From: Chloroflexota bacterium
GTDB lineage: Bacteria; Chloroflexota; Anaerolineae; Anaerolineales; Anaerolineaceae
Assembly (NCBI GenBank): GCA_012522475.1
Contig: JAAYKH010000039.1
Location: forward strand, 1-36,971
Direction of reading: 5' to 3'
DNA length: 36,971 nt
Positions within the stretch are counted from its first letter, which is position 1. Every line of letters starts with the position of its first letter. The translations under genes and the position numbers were made by a program. The notes under the pieces were generated by a model. That model did not search any database. It saw only the letters and a program-made list of their open reading frames with translations, and was not told the DNA's origin. Positions 1 to 7,301 of the stretch are shown here, piece by piece.

Positions 1-961
1 ACAGGCATGAATCAGTGAAAATCAATGCGGAAAACGTATTTAGACCAGCATTTTTATAGAGTGCGATCCTTGATTTAATTTCATCAACTGAACCGATAAG
101 GTTACGATCTAAATAATTAGTTGCATCACGACCTTTCATAGTGGATTTACCCAAAGTTAAACTATGAAGATACATTTGAGATCGCTTGTACCTTGCTACA
201 GCTTCTTCGTGAGTTTTGGCAATGGATATGCCAAGTTGAGGTGCAATATCTATTGTATTGATGTTCCTTCCATAATGTTCGCACAACTCGTTAATTCTAT
301 CATACCCTTCTCTTACCTCATCTGGGGTCAACAATGCGGGCAACCAACCTGTGCCATCGCGAACAACTCTTTCATAACTTTTATTTGAGTTTCCACCAAA
401 ATAAAAAGGGAATGGGTCCTGAAGAGGTTTTGGAAAGCTTTGGGCATTTTGTATGTCAAAATATTTGCCAGAGTAACTAACTATATCTTCTTTGAACAGT
501 CTTTTAATGATTATCAAACTTTCATCAAAGATTTCACCTCGGTGCATAGATGAAGATGTTTTCCCAAATTCAGCTTCGAACTCCTCACGATATGCTCCTA
601 ACCCAACACCTAGCAATAGTCTTCCGTTTGACAAGTGGTCTAGCGTTGCTATTTCTTTTGCGGCAATCAGGGGATGGCGGAAAGGCATTACTAAAAGTCC
701 TGTACAAACCTTAATTGTGGAAGTCTGTTCGGCGATAGCCGAAAGGACTAGTAACGGTGAATAAAATCTCGGGGGATTTTTGAATTTTTCGCGAACATAA
801 TTTTGAGTTGAGATATGGTCATTTCCCCAAACAGAATCAAAACCAAGGCTTTCAGCAAAAATCGAAAGATTCACTGTCTCTCTTACAGATGCGTAAGGCA
901 CAGGATACATGAGACCTTCTGTACCAGTTGCTATTCCAACTCCGAAACTAATTTTGCTCAT
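1..961 (-). CDS. LLM-class (luciferase-like) flavin/F420-dependent oxidoreductase, 3' end cut by window edge
   Basis: The minus strand is open from an ATG at 961 to base 1 (320 codons, no stop), so the C-terminus lies outside the window. GGAG sits about 6 bases before the ATG. The protein reads MSKISFGVGIATG at the start, then a luciferase-like TIM-barrel pattern: SLGFDSVWGNDH near residue 40, a GLLVMPFRHP strand near 95, and DHLSNGRLLLGVGLG near 115, which is the classic signature of the family. Members use FMNH2 or F420 to oxidise or reduce small organic molecules; the cofactor and substrate cannot be told from sequence. It lies 37 bases behind livF on the same strand, so it is probably the last gene of the transporter operon and may act on the imported compound. 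Composition is AT-rich like its neighbours. Confidence 0.85.
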   Translation of the reverse strand, partial: MSKISFGVGIATGTEGLMYPVPYASVRETVNLSIFAESLGFDSVWGNDHISTQNYVREKFKNPPRFYSPLLVLSAIAEQTSTIKVCTGLLVMPFRHPLIAAKEIATLDHLSNGRLLLGVGLGAYREEFEAEFGKTSSSMHRGEIFDESLIIIKRLFKEDIVSYSGKYFDIQNAQSFPKPLQDPFPFYFGGNSNKSYERVVRDGTGWLPALLTPDEVREGYDRINELCEHYGRNINTIDIAPQLGISIAKTHEEAVARYKRSQMYLHSLTLGKSTMKGRDATNYLDRNLIGSVDEIKSRIALYKNAGLNTFSALIFTDSCL

Positions 962-998
962 TTTTTCTCCACAACTCATTTTATGTTATTAAAATTGG

Positions 999-1712
999 CT
1001 ACAATCCTAAATATGCGGTTTTAACAATATTGGCATTTAAAACTTCAGAAGAAGCCCCTTCAAGAACTATTCTTCCGGTTTGCATAACATACGCATAATC
1101 AGCAATTGAGAGGGCGCTTGTGACATCCTGCTCCACAAGTAAAATAGTTAATCCCATCGAACGAATCTTAATCATTAAATCGAATAATTCCTCAACAATA
1201 ATTGGAGCTAAGCCCAAACTCATCTCATCGATTATTAATAATTGAGGTTTTGCCATTAATCCCCTGGCAATTGAAGCCATTTGCTGTTCTCCGCCACTTA
1301 ATGTTCCAGCAAGCTGTCGATGTCTTTCTTTAAGTCTGGGGAAAATTTGAAAAACAAACTCAATTTCATCTAAAACGCTTTGCTTATTTTTATTATAATA
1401 CGAGCCGATTATGAGATTTTGGGTAACAGTTAATCGGGGAAACAAATGCCTTCCTTCAGGGACTAGTGAAATCCCGCTTTTAACGATGTCTTCAGTTTTT
1501 TGCCGATCAATTTGGGTACTTTGAAAAAAAATGCTGCCGTGATGTATTCGGTTCAACCCAACAATTGACCGAAGCAGTGTGCTTTTTCCAGCACCATTCG
1601 AACCGATAACAGAGGTTATTGACCCGGATTTAACTTCCATGCTGACATCAAATAAGGCAGGCACATCTCCGTAAGCAACTGCAATATTAGTAAGTTTAAG
1701 AAGTGCTGTCAT
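999..1712 (-). CDS. livF: HAAT-family ABC transporter ATP-binding protein LivF
   Basis: This is a cytoplasmic ATPase of a branched-chain-amino-acid-type (HAAT) importer. The ATG at 1712 is chosen (MTALLKLTN) because it has GGAG about 9 bases upstream; an upstream TTG at 1739 would add nine residues with no better signal. Visible motifs are Walker A GSNGAGKST, the LivF-like GRHLFPRLTV segment, signature LSGGEQQM, Walker B LLIIDEMSLGLAP and the H-loop position occupied by EQD (VEQDVTSAL), which is normal for LivF. The length of about 237 residues is typical. The start overlaps the end of livG by 17 bases, so translation is probably coupled. It partners livG, livM, livH and livK upstream. Confidence 0.93.
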   Translation of the reverse strand: MTALLKLTNIAVAYGDVPALFDVSMEVKSGSITSVIGSNGAGKSTLLRSIVGLNRIHHGSIFFQSTQIDRQKTEDIVKSGISLVPEGRHLFPRLTVTQNLIIGSYYNKNKQSVLDEIEFVFQIFPRLKERHRQLAGTLSGGEQQMASIARGLMAKPQLLIIDEMSLGLAPIIVEELFDLMIKIRSMGLTILLVEQDVTSALSIADYAYVMQTGRIVLEGASSEVLNANIVKTAYLGL

Positions 1713-2451
1713 GTAATTTAACTCCACTTTTCGCGTCAAAACTACCTAGATAAGCACTGATAACTAATGGGTTAATACTTACCTCGTGGGGAGTTCCTTC
1801 TGCAATTTTTGCTCCATAATCAAGGACGACGATTTTCTTGGATAAAGGCATGATAACTTCCATTACATGCTCGACAATAATTAAGGTGATTTTGAGCTCA
1901 TCATTTATTCTTCTAATTAGTTTAACAGCATCATGAGATTCTGAGGGTGTTAACCCGGCCATAACTTCATCAAGTAAAATCAACTTTGGAGATGTTGCTA
2001 ACGCTCTCCCCACTTCTAACCTCTTTTTATCAGCCAAAGTTAGTGCACTTATGTTGTATTCACTTTTTTCGGACATTCCAATAAAATCAAGGGTTTCGTA
2101 AGCTATTTTATTAGCAAGTGATACCTTATTTGTATTAATAAAAGCACCGACCATGATGTTTTCTCTAACATTCATCTCTTTTATTGGACGGACAATTTGA
2201 AACGTTCGCACCATACCTAGCTTGGCAATTTGGTCAGTTCTTAGCCCTTGCAAGTTTATCCCATTAAAGATAACATTTCCGTTATCGCTTTTTAAATAAG
2301 CGGTAATAACCGCGAATAAGGTGCTTTTCCCTGCACCATTAGGGCCTATTAAGCCAACGATTTCTCCTTGATTAACTTCTAAATCAACGCAATCAAGGGC
2401 CTTTACCCCTCCAAATCTTTTGTTTAATTCACGTATTTGCAATAAACCCAT
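1696..2451 (-). CDS. livG: HAAT-family ABC transporter ATP-binding protein LivG
   Basis: This is the second ATPase of the importer, 251 residues. The sequence shows Walker A GPNGAGKST, the FQIVRPIKEMNVRENI segment typical of LivG, a signature region reduced to LTLADKKRLEVGRAL (LivG proteins usually have LSYGxQRRLEIARAL, so the LSGG-type signature is degenerate here), Walker B LILLDEVMAGLTP and VEHVMEVIM containing the switch His. The ATG at 2451 is preceded by AGGA at 7 bases. It follows livM after 37 bases and overlaps livF. The altered signature loop is worth noting, but the LivF/LivG pair would still supply one canonical site. Confidence 0.93.
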   Translation of the reverse strand: MGLLQIRELNKRFGGVKALDCVDLEVNQGEIVGLIGPNGAGKSTLFAVITAYLKSDNGNVIFNGINLQGLRTDQIAKLGMVRTFQIVRPIKEMNVRENIMVGAFINTNKVSLANKIAYETLDFIGMSEKSEYNISALTLADKKRLEVGRALATSPKLILLDEVMAGLTPSESHDAVKLIRRINDELKITLIIVEHVMEVIMPLSKKIVVLDYGAKIAEGTPHEVSINPLVISAYLGSFDAKSGVKLHDSTS

Positions 2452-2488
2452 ATTAAAATCCTAAGAACCACTCCTAAATAGTCATTGT

Positions 2489-3472
2489 TCATGTAATTAA
2501 TTCTTGGTCTATTTTTTGAGGTTTGGATAACCTATTAAACAACCCCATTATTCCTCTGGGTTGTGCTACAGCAATAATCATAATTAAAAAGCCGTAGATA
2601 AGAAGGTCTAAACCTCGCCCAGAACTCCCAAATAACACCCGAGAACTTTCAGTTAATGGAATGATAATTAATGCGCCCAATACCGGACCTAAAGCTGTTC
2701 CAGTTCCTCCAACAGCAGCCATCAGGAGGATTCTTACAGAAATTGTATTAATAAAAGCGCTTTCAGGGTCGATAAATGAAGCATAATTAACCCAAAAAAC
2801 ACCACAAATAGCAGTCATCATTGCACTCATGCTCAATGCTATCTGTTTGTTTGTTCTAAGATCTACTCCTAATGCCCGGGCACCTTCATCATCTCCCTTA
2901 ATCGCACGAAGATAGAAGCCCAACTTTGAATTTTCTAGCCAAATAGTCAGTACTGTACTTAAAAGAAAGAACGCAAAGATTAAATAGAAATAGGAAATTA
3001 TATTAGTAAAAGTCAAGGAGCGAAAAGAATAAAAGATTTTCTTAATATATATACCACCTCCACCACCAACAAAATCCCACCCCATCACAAGTGAATACAT
3101 AATTTCGCCAATTGCAAGCGTGCTAATAACAAAGTACCTTCCACTTAATCGCAATGTAGGCAATCCTACTGCAAGAGAAAATAGCAAAGCAACCAGAACA
3201 CCTGTGAGCAATCCAAACCAAGGATTGAGCTTGAACATTTCCTGAACGATTGCAGTAGAATATGCGCCTATACCAAAATAGACAGCATGCCCCACTGAAA
3301 CTTGCCCAGCATAACCACCGACCCAATTCCAGGCAATAGCCATTATTGCATACATGGTTAAAATTATAAAAAAATGAATACCAAAAGAACTCACAAAATG
3401 TGGGACAATGAATATTGTGACAATAATAATTATCAAAATAGCATACTCTGTAAATTTTCGAGGTAATTTCAC
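2489..3472 (-). CDS. livM: HAAT-family ABC transporter permease LivM
   Basis: This is an inner-membrane permease of 327 residues with about nine hydrophobic stretches. It contains family signatures YAIMAIAWNWVGGYAGQVSVGHAVYFGIGAY (roughly residues 40-70; the GQxSxGHA motif is characteristic of LivM) and RAIKGDDEGARALGVD (about 190-205), the cytoplasmic EAA-like loop contacting the ATPases. The start codon is GTG at 3472, directly after the TAG stop of livH, with GGAAGG about 10 bases upstream. It pairs with LivH to form the channel. No sign of truncation is seen. Confidence 0.93.
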   Translation of the reverse strand: MKLPRKFTEYAILIIIIVTIFIVPHFVSSFGIHFFIILTMYAIMAIAWNWVGGYAGQVSVGHAVYFGIGAYSTAIVQEMFKLNPWFGLLTGVLVALLFSLAVGLPTLRLSGRYFVISTLAIGEIMYSLVMGWDFVGGGGGIYIKKIFYSFRSLTFTNIISYFYLIFAFFLLSTVLTIWLENSKLGFYLRAIKGDDEGARALGVDLRTNKQIALSMSAMMTAICGVFWVNYASFIDPESAFINTISVRILLMAAVGGTGTALGPVLGALIIIPLTESSRVLFGSSGRGLDLLIYGFLIMIIAVAQPRGIMGLFNRLSKPQKIDQELIT

Positions 3473-4339
3473 CTAACTCACCCTTCCTAACAGTCCTTTT
3501 GGACGGACAGTAATAACTACAAGATAAAGGGAAAAGACAATTACAGGTTTCAACATTGATGGAAGGAAGAAACCAGAAAAAGACTCGACAACGCCAACGA
3601 TGAGCCCTGCCAAGAAAGCTCCCTCAATACTTCCAAAGCCCCCTAAAGCTATCGTAATTAAAGCGATGTTTGAGAAAACGGTCCCAACTGTTGGATAAAC
3701 GTAGTAAAATTCCATCATAAAACTACCTGCCAAACCAATAAGGGCAGCACCTAAAATCCAAGTTAGCGAATATATTTTTTCAACAGGTATACCCATTAAA
3801 GCAGCAGCTTCACTGTCCTGAGATACAGCTAGCATGGACCAGCCAGTTTTCGTTTTTGTAATAAAGATGTAGGTTAGTAAAGCTGCACTAATAGCAACAA
3901 TTGCAGTGATCACTTGAGACTTGCTTACACTTATACCCATTATTCTCCAAACGCCGCTTAGAACCGGTGTAGGAATGTTACGGTATATAGGAGACCAGAT
4001 AAATTGAGCTAACCCCTGTATGAAAACCCCTAGGCCAAAAGTGCAAAAAACTTGAGCAAACATGGGCGCCTCGATGACCCTGCGAATTAGAATTTTGTAG
4101 ATTATAAAACCAACAACTCCCAGAAGAATAATAACAACTGGAAAGGAATATATTGGATCTATGTTAAATTTTAAAAAAAAGGTAAATGCAAAGTACATTG
4201 CAAGCATTAACAAGTCGCCATGGGCAAAATTAATTATCGACATCATGCTATAAATTAATGTTAATCCTGACGCGATAAGTGCATAAACTGATCCCCAAAG
4301 TATGCCGCTTAAAACTAGTTGAATAATGACATCAGACAT
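3473..4339 (-). CDS. livH: HAAT-family ABC transporter permease LivH
   Basis: This is the second membrane permease, 288 residues from ATG 4339. An AGAAGGA stretch lies about 12 bases upstream of this ATG. A TTG at 4363 would extend the protein by eight residues but has no ribosome-binding site. The motifs LIYSMMSIINFAHGDLLML (about residues 20-40) and AVSQDSEAAALMGIPVEKIY (about 170-190, the ATPase-contact loop) are typical of LivH, as is the ALGGFGSIEGAFLAGLIVG segment. It abuts livM (stop and start adjacent). It is separated from livK by about 180 bases containing a strong palindrome, so it may be expressed at a lower level than livK. Confidence 0.92.
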   Translation of the reverse strand: MSDVIIQLVLSGILWGSVYALIASGLTLIYSMMSIINFAHGDLLMLAMYFAFTFFLKFNIDPIYSFPVVIILLGVVGFIIYKILIRRVIEAPMFAQVFCTFGLGVFIQGLAQFIWSPIYRNIPTPVLSGVWRIMGISVSKSQVITAIVAISAALLTYIFITKTKTGWSMLAVSQDSEAAALMGIPVEKIYSLTWILGAALIGLAGSFMMEFYYVYPTVGTVFSNIALITIALGGFGSIEGAFLAGLIVGVVESFSGFFLPSMLKPVIVFSLYLVVITVRPKGLLGRVS

Positions 4340-4461
4340 AGTTGATAAGATTCCTTCTTTCAATAGCGATTGATAAATTTGATTATATTATCATTAGATT
4401 CAACTTTTATCAACAATAATCTATTTAAAGATAATTCAAAAAGTATGATTTACAATCAATG

Positions 4462-4501
4462 AAATTTAGTAGGGCAAGTTATAACTTGCCCTACTAAATT
4501 T
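4462..4501. repeat. 40-bp perfect palindrome between livK and livH
   Basis: The left arm AAATTTAGTAGGGCAAGTT (4462-4480) and the right arm (4483-4501) are exact reverse complements around a central AT, giving a 19-bp perfect stem. It lies 20 bases after the livK stop and about 120 bases before the livH start. No long U-tract follows on the minus strand. A differential-expression hairpin that protects the livK mRNA or partly terminates is the likeliest role, as in other importer operons where the binding protein is made in excess. No target-site duplication flanks it, so a miniature transposon is less likely. Confidence 0.8.
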
Positions 4502-4521
4502 ACGAAATAGTGGATTGTTAA

Positions 4522-5862
4522 TTACCTATCTGACCAGGGAATAAATGGCAAGACTTCCATAGTCGCAATGCTTTCAGGAAAAACAGGGATGTATTTGCCA
4601 TCTTTTATTTGCGTTACGATCCCTTGGCTCAGGGTGTTCTTTCCAGTGGCGGGGTCAAATCTAATTCCATTCCAAGGCATAAACAAATCTTCTGCAGGTA
4701 TATCTGTTTCTCGAATTGCTGTCCGTACAGCTTCTGGAGAGTAAGATTTAGCCCGATTTAAAACATCTGCAATAAGAAACATCATCTGGAATGATCGAGC
4801 ATTGTTTCCACCTAGGTTGTAACCATATCTCTCATAAAACATATCGCTAATCTTCTGGACTGCTTCATTGTTAATACCCAATTCGGGTGTATACAAATCG
4901 CGAAGCAGAACATAATCCGAGTCAGTTCCTAGAAGCTCAGTAACCTCTCGTTCGTTATATCCACCTTGTCCATAGAACATCTTTGGCGTGTAATCCAAAT
5001 CCCTCATCGTTTTGATAAGCAACACACCATCTGTAATGTACGAAAAACCCATTACACAGTCAGCATCGACAATTTTTAATTTCTGAACTTCACTGGTAAG
5101 ATTGTTGGTTTTATTATCATAAGATAGTTCTACAACTACTTCATACCCCAGCTTCTCTGCACGCTCTTTGATGGCAGCTGCACCGTCAAATCCAAAAGCA
5201 GTATTCATGTAAATTAAAGCTATCGTGTTAATTTGTGTGCCTTGTTTCTTCATAAAATCAGCGAAATCGAAAAACATATCCGCAAAATCATTATCATCGG
5301 GGTGAATTGCAAAAAACCACTCGTATCCGCGAAGGTTTAAGGCTGGCGAGGAACCTAATTCGTTAATGTAGGGAATACCTTCGCGCTCAGCAACTTCACT
5401 TGCAGCCGCAACTAATCCCGATGAATTTGCGCTTCCAAGAAGAACGACATCTTCACTGATTAGCCGTTCTGCTTCTGTCATTGCATCTTGTGCACTTCCT
5501 TTATTGTCACCCCATATCACTGCCAGTTCTTGTCCATTTTTGTTTGGCAAGCCAGCTGTCTTAGCAAATGGGAAGTTAAGATCAGGATGCTCATTGTTAA
5601 TAATATCAAGAGCTAAATCAACCGCATCCTTGACACCTAAACCTTGGCCTGCTGTGGCACCAGTCAATGGCTGCTGTACACCAATTTTAACAGGTTTTAG
5701 TTCTTCAGTTTTGGAAACCTCAACTTCATCTTTGAGTGTTTCCTGTTCATCAATGGCCCCATCGCTTGAGACAGGAGTGTCTTTTTGTTGACATCCAACA
5801 AATCCGATAGCAACACTAATGACTATTACAATGGAAAACAATCTTACAAGATTTTTGTGCAT
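4522..5862 (-). CDS. livK: HAAT-family substrate-binding lipoprotein (LivK-like)
   Basis: This is an extracytoplasmic receptor of the importer, about 446 residues. The start is the ATG at 5862 (MHKNLVRLF) with AAAGGA 8 bases upstream. A hydrophobic signal ends in FVGC with Cys24 as the probable lipidated residue, followed by an acidic Ser/Glu linker to about residue 55. The rest is a type I periplasmic-binding fold (Peripla_BP_6): KPVKIGVQQPLTGATAGQG at the start of the domain, the LLGSANSSGLVAAASEVAE hinge/ligand segment, and IALIYMNTAFGFDGA. Despite the liv name the ligand is unknown, since this family binds amino acids, amides, urea and aromatic acids. It is first in a six-gene operon. Confidence 0.92.
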   Translation of the reverse strand: MHKNLVRLFSIVIVISVAIGFVGCQQKDTPVSSDGAIDEQETLKDEVEVSKTEELKPVKIGVQQPLTGATAGQGLGVKDAVDLALDIINNEHPDLNFPFAKTAGLPNKNGQELAVIWGDNKGSAQDAMTEAERLISEDVVLLGSANSSGLVAAASEVAEREGIPYINELGSSPALNLRGYEWFFAIHPDDNDFADMFFDFADFMKKQGTQINTIALIYMNTAFGFDGAAAIKERAEKLGYEVVVELSYDNKTNNLTSEVQKLKIVDADCVMGFSYITDGVLLIKTMRDLDYTPKMFYGQGGYNEREVTELLGTDSDYVLLRDLYTPELGINNEAVQKISDMFYERYGYNLGGNNARSFQMMFLIADVLNRAKSYSPEAVRTAIRETDIPAEDLFMPWNGIRFDPATGKNTLSQGIVTQIKDGKYIPVFPESIATMEVLPFIPWSDR

Positions 5863-5964
5863 AACTGAATCCTTTCTGATAATGAACAATGTATTTTAAC
5901 TGCCTATGGAAGAGCCAATTGAATAATTGCTTGCACATAATCATTGCCTTCACAAGACGAAGTA

Positions 5965-5993
5965 ATAATAAATTATTTACAGATTTTTGTCAA
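5965..5993 (-). promoter_or_regulatory. Sigma-70-type promoter of the livK operon
   Basis: On the minus strand a perfect -35 TTGACA (5988-5993) is followed by exactly 17 bases and TATTAT (5965-5970). Transcription would begin near 5958, leaving a leader of about 95 bases before the livK ATG. The site is divergent from the promoter at 6025-6053. Confidence 0.7.
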
Positions 5994-6024
5994 GGTACTT
6001 ATTGAAGAGTAATACTTTCGTAAC

Positions 6025-6053
6025 TTGACAATCATCGATTTTCGAATTATGTT
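6025..6053 (+). promoter_or_regulatory. Sigma-70-type promoter of the cysteine-synthase-like gene
   Basis: TTGACA (6025-6030), a 17-base spacer and TATGTT (6048-6053) precede the gene by about 100 bases. The -35 boxes of this promoter and of the divergent liv promoter lie 31 bases apart, close enough for one regulator to control both. Confidence 0.55.
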
Positions 6054-6150
6054 AAAGATCAATATAAATTTATTAAAAACAATAATATTCTTTTTAGTAC
6101 CAATGAATAACGATAAAAATTTATTATTTAGAGATATGAAGGGATAAAAA

Positions 6151-7224
6151 ATGAAATTCATAAACAGTATTATTGAAGCTATTGGAAATACTCCTCTCCT
6201 AAAATTGAATAGGGTTACACCAAAGGATAGTGCAAATGTATTTGTGAAATTAGAACATTTGAATCCTAGTGGAAGTTATAAAGATCGCATGGCAATTTCA
6301 ATGATTGATGCTGCTGAAAAAGGTTTAACTTGGAATAGAAAAAAATTACCAAAAGATGGTATTGTTGTTGAGGCCTCAGCTGGTAATACGGCGCCTGCGC
6401 TCGCAATGGTTTGCGCTGCAAAAGGGTACAAAGCTAGATTTGTTCTTTACAGCTACAGTGTTGAGGATGATAGAAATCCAAGAATGGCTTTAACAAGAGC
6501 ATTTGGACCAGATGTTAGCATATCAAACTTGCCTAATGTCTACATGTCTGAAGAAGAAGCACAGAATTTATTGGAAAGAGATCATGATATTACTCACGTA
6601 ATAACAGCAAAAAAAGATTGTTCAGTTATGGAAGAGACTGAACCAAAAAGTGTTTGGGTTGATCAGATAACAAACAAATACAATTTCATAGGTCAAAAAA
6701 TAATGGCTCAAGAAATCTATGAGCAGCTTGATGGCAAGATTGATGCAATTGGATGCTCAGTAGGTGCAGGTGGTACTTTGTTTGGTTTATGTTCTGGTTT
6801 AGCTGAACTTGGCGTAATACCAAAAATCACTTTTGGCGTTGTTCCAGAAGGCAGCGAAAATTATATCGAATTAGATCAGGACGAAGTTGACCGCTCAGGA
6901 TTTAGAGTTAAGGAAATCACTTTTGAAATAGCCAAAAAACTTGGTTTATCTAAATGGGCAACCGAGCCATTAATTGTTCAGGAAATGATTGATGCTGGCT
7001 ATCCAGATTTGTTTTTTAGGGTATATCATTCCGAAGCAAGACACATGGCCAATCGTTTATGTCAGGAAGAAGGTATTTATTGTGGCATGTCCTCTGGTGC
7101 TAATGTTTTAATTGCATTGAGAATTGCACAAAGGTTAGGAAAAGGCCATAATATTGTCACGACAATTGTTGACCGAAGAGATCGATATATAAATGAAACT
7201 CCCAATGAGAAATATGTTGTTTAA
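6151..7224 (+). CDS. PLP-dependent cysteine-synthase-family enzyme
   Basis: This is a fold-type II PLP enzyme of 357 residues, longer than ordinary CysK (about 310). The opening IGNTPLLKLNRV and the NPSGSYKDRMA segment place the Schiff-base Lys at K44. EASAGNTAPALA is the substrate loop (CysK has TSGNTG), SVGAGGTL is the phosphate-binding loop and CGMSSGANV the C-terminal Ser motif. The reaction expected for the family is beta-replacement on an activated serine, or a related beta-elimination. The changed loops (SAGNTA for TSGNTG, GAGGT for GTGGT) mean O-acetylserine sulfhydrylase should not be assumed. GGGA lies about 7 bases before the ATG. It is AT-rich like the divergent liv operon and may share its regulation. 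No terminator is evident downstream. Confidence 0.82.
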   Translation: MKFINSIIEAIGNTPLLKLNRVTPKDSANVFVKLEHLNPSGSYKDRMAISMIDAAEKGLTWNRKKLPKDGIVVEASAGNTAPALAMVCAAKGYKARFVLYSYSVEDDRNPRMALTRAFGPDVSISNLPNVYMSEEEAQNLLERDHDITHVITAKKDCSVMEETEPKSVWVDQITNKYNFIGQKIMAQEIYEQLDGKIDAIGCSVGAGGTLFGLCSGLAELGVIPKITFGVVPEGSENYIELDQDEVDRSGFRVKEITFEIAKKLGLSKWATEPLIVQEMIDAGYPDLFFRVYHSEARHMANRLCQEEGIYCGMSSGANVLIALRIAQRLGKGHNIVTTIVDRRDRYINETPNEKYVV

Positions 7225-7301
7225 TAACGACTCAAAATAGCCAAGCTTGCCTCATATAGGCATAATCAAAAATTGTCTACTTTACGTAATTTAGTGTGTC
7301 T

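Noticed and set aside
164-1024. Three plus-strand open frames
   Set aside because: They lie antisense to a continuous minus-strand LLM oxidoreductase frame (961 to 1) that has no stop in the window.
4462-4501. Palindrome as a transposon end
   Set aside because: No target-site duplication or second copy is visible in the window.
5973-6161. Small minus-strand frame in the liv / PLP-enzyme gap
   Set aside because: It is AT-rich, overlaps both promoters and has no ribosome-binding site.
7248-7262. Small hairpin TGCCT/AGGCA after the cysteine-synthase-like gene
   Set aside because: A stem of only 5 bp without a T run is too weak to call a terminator.
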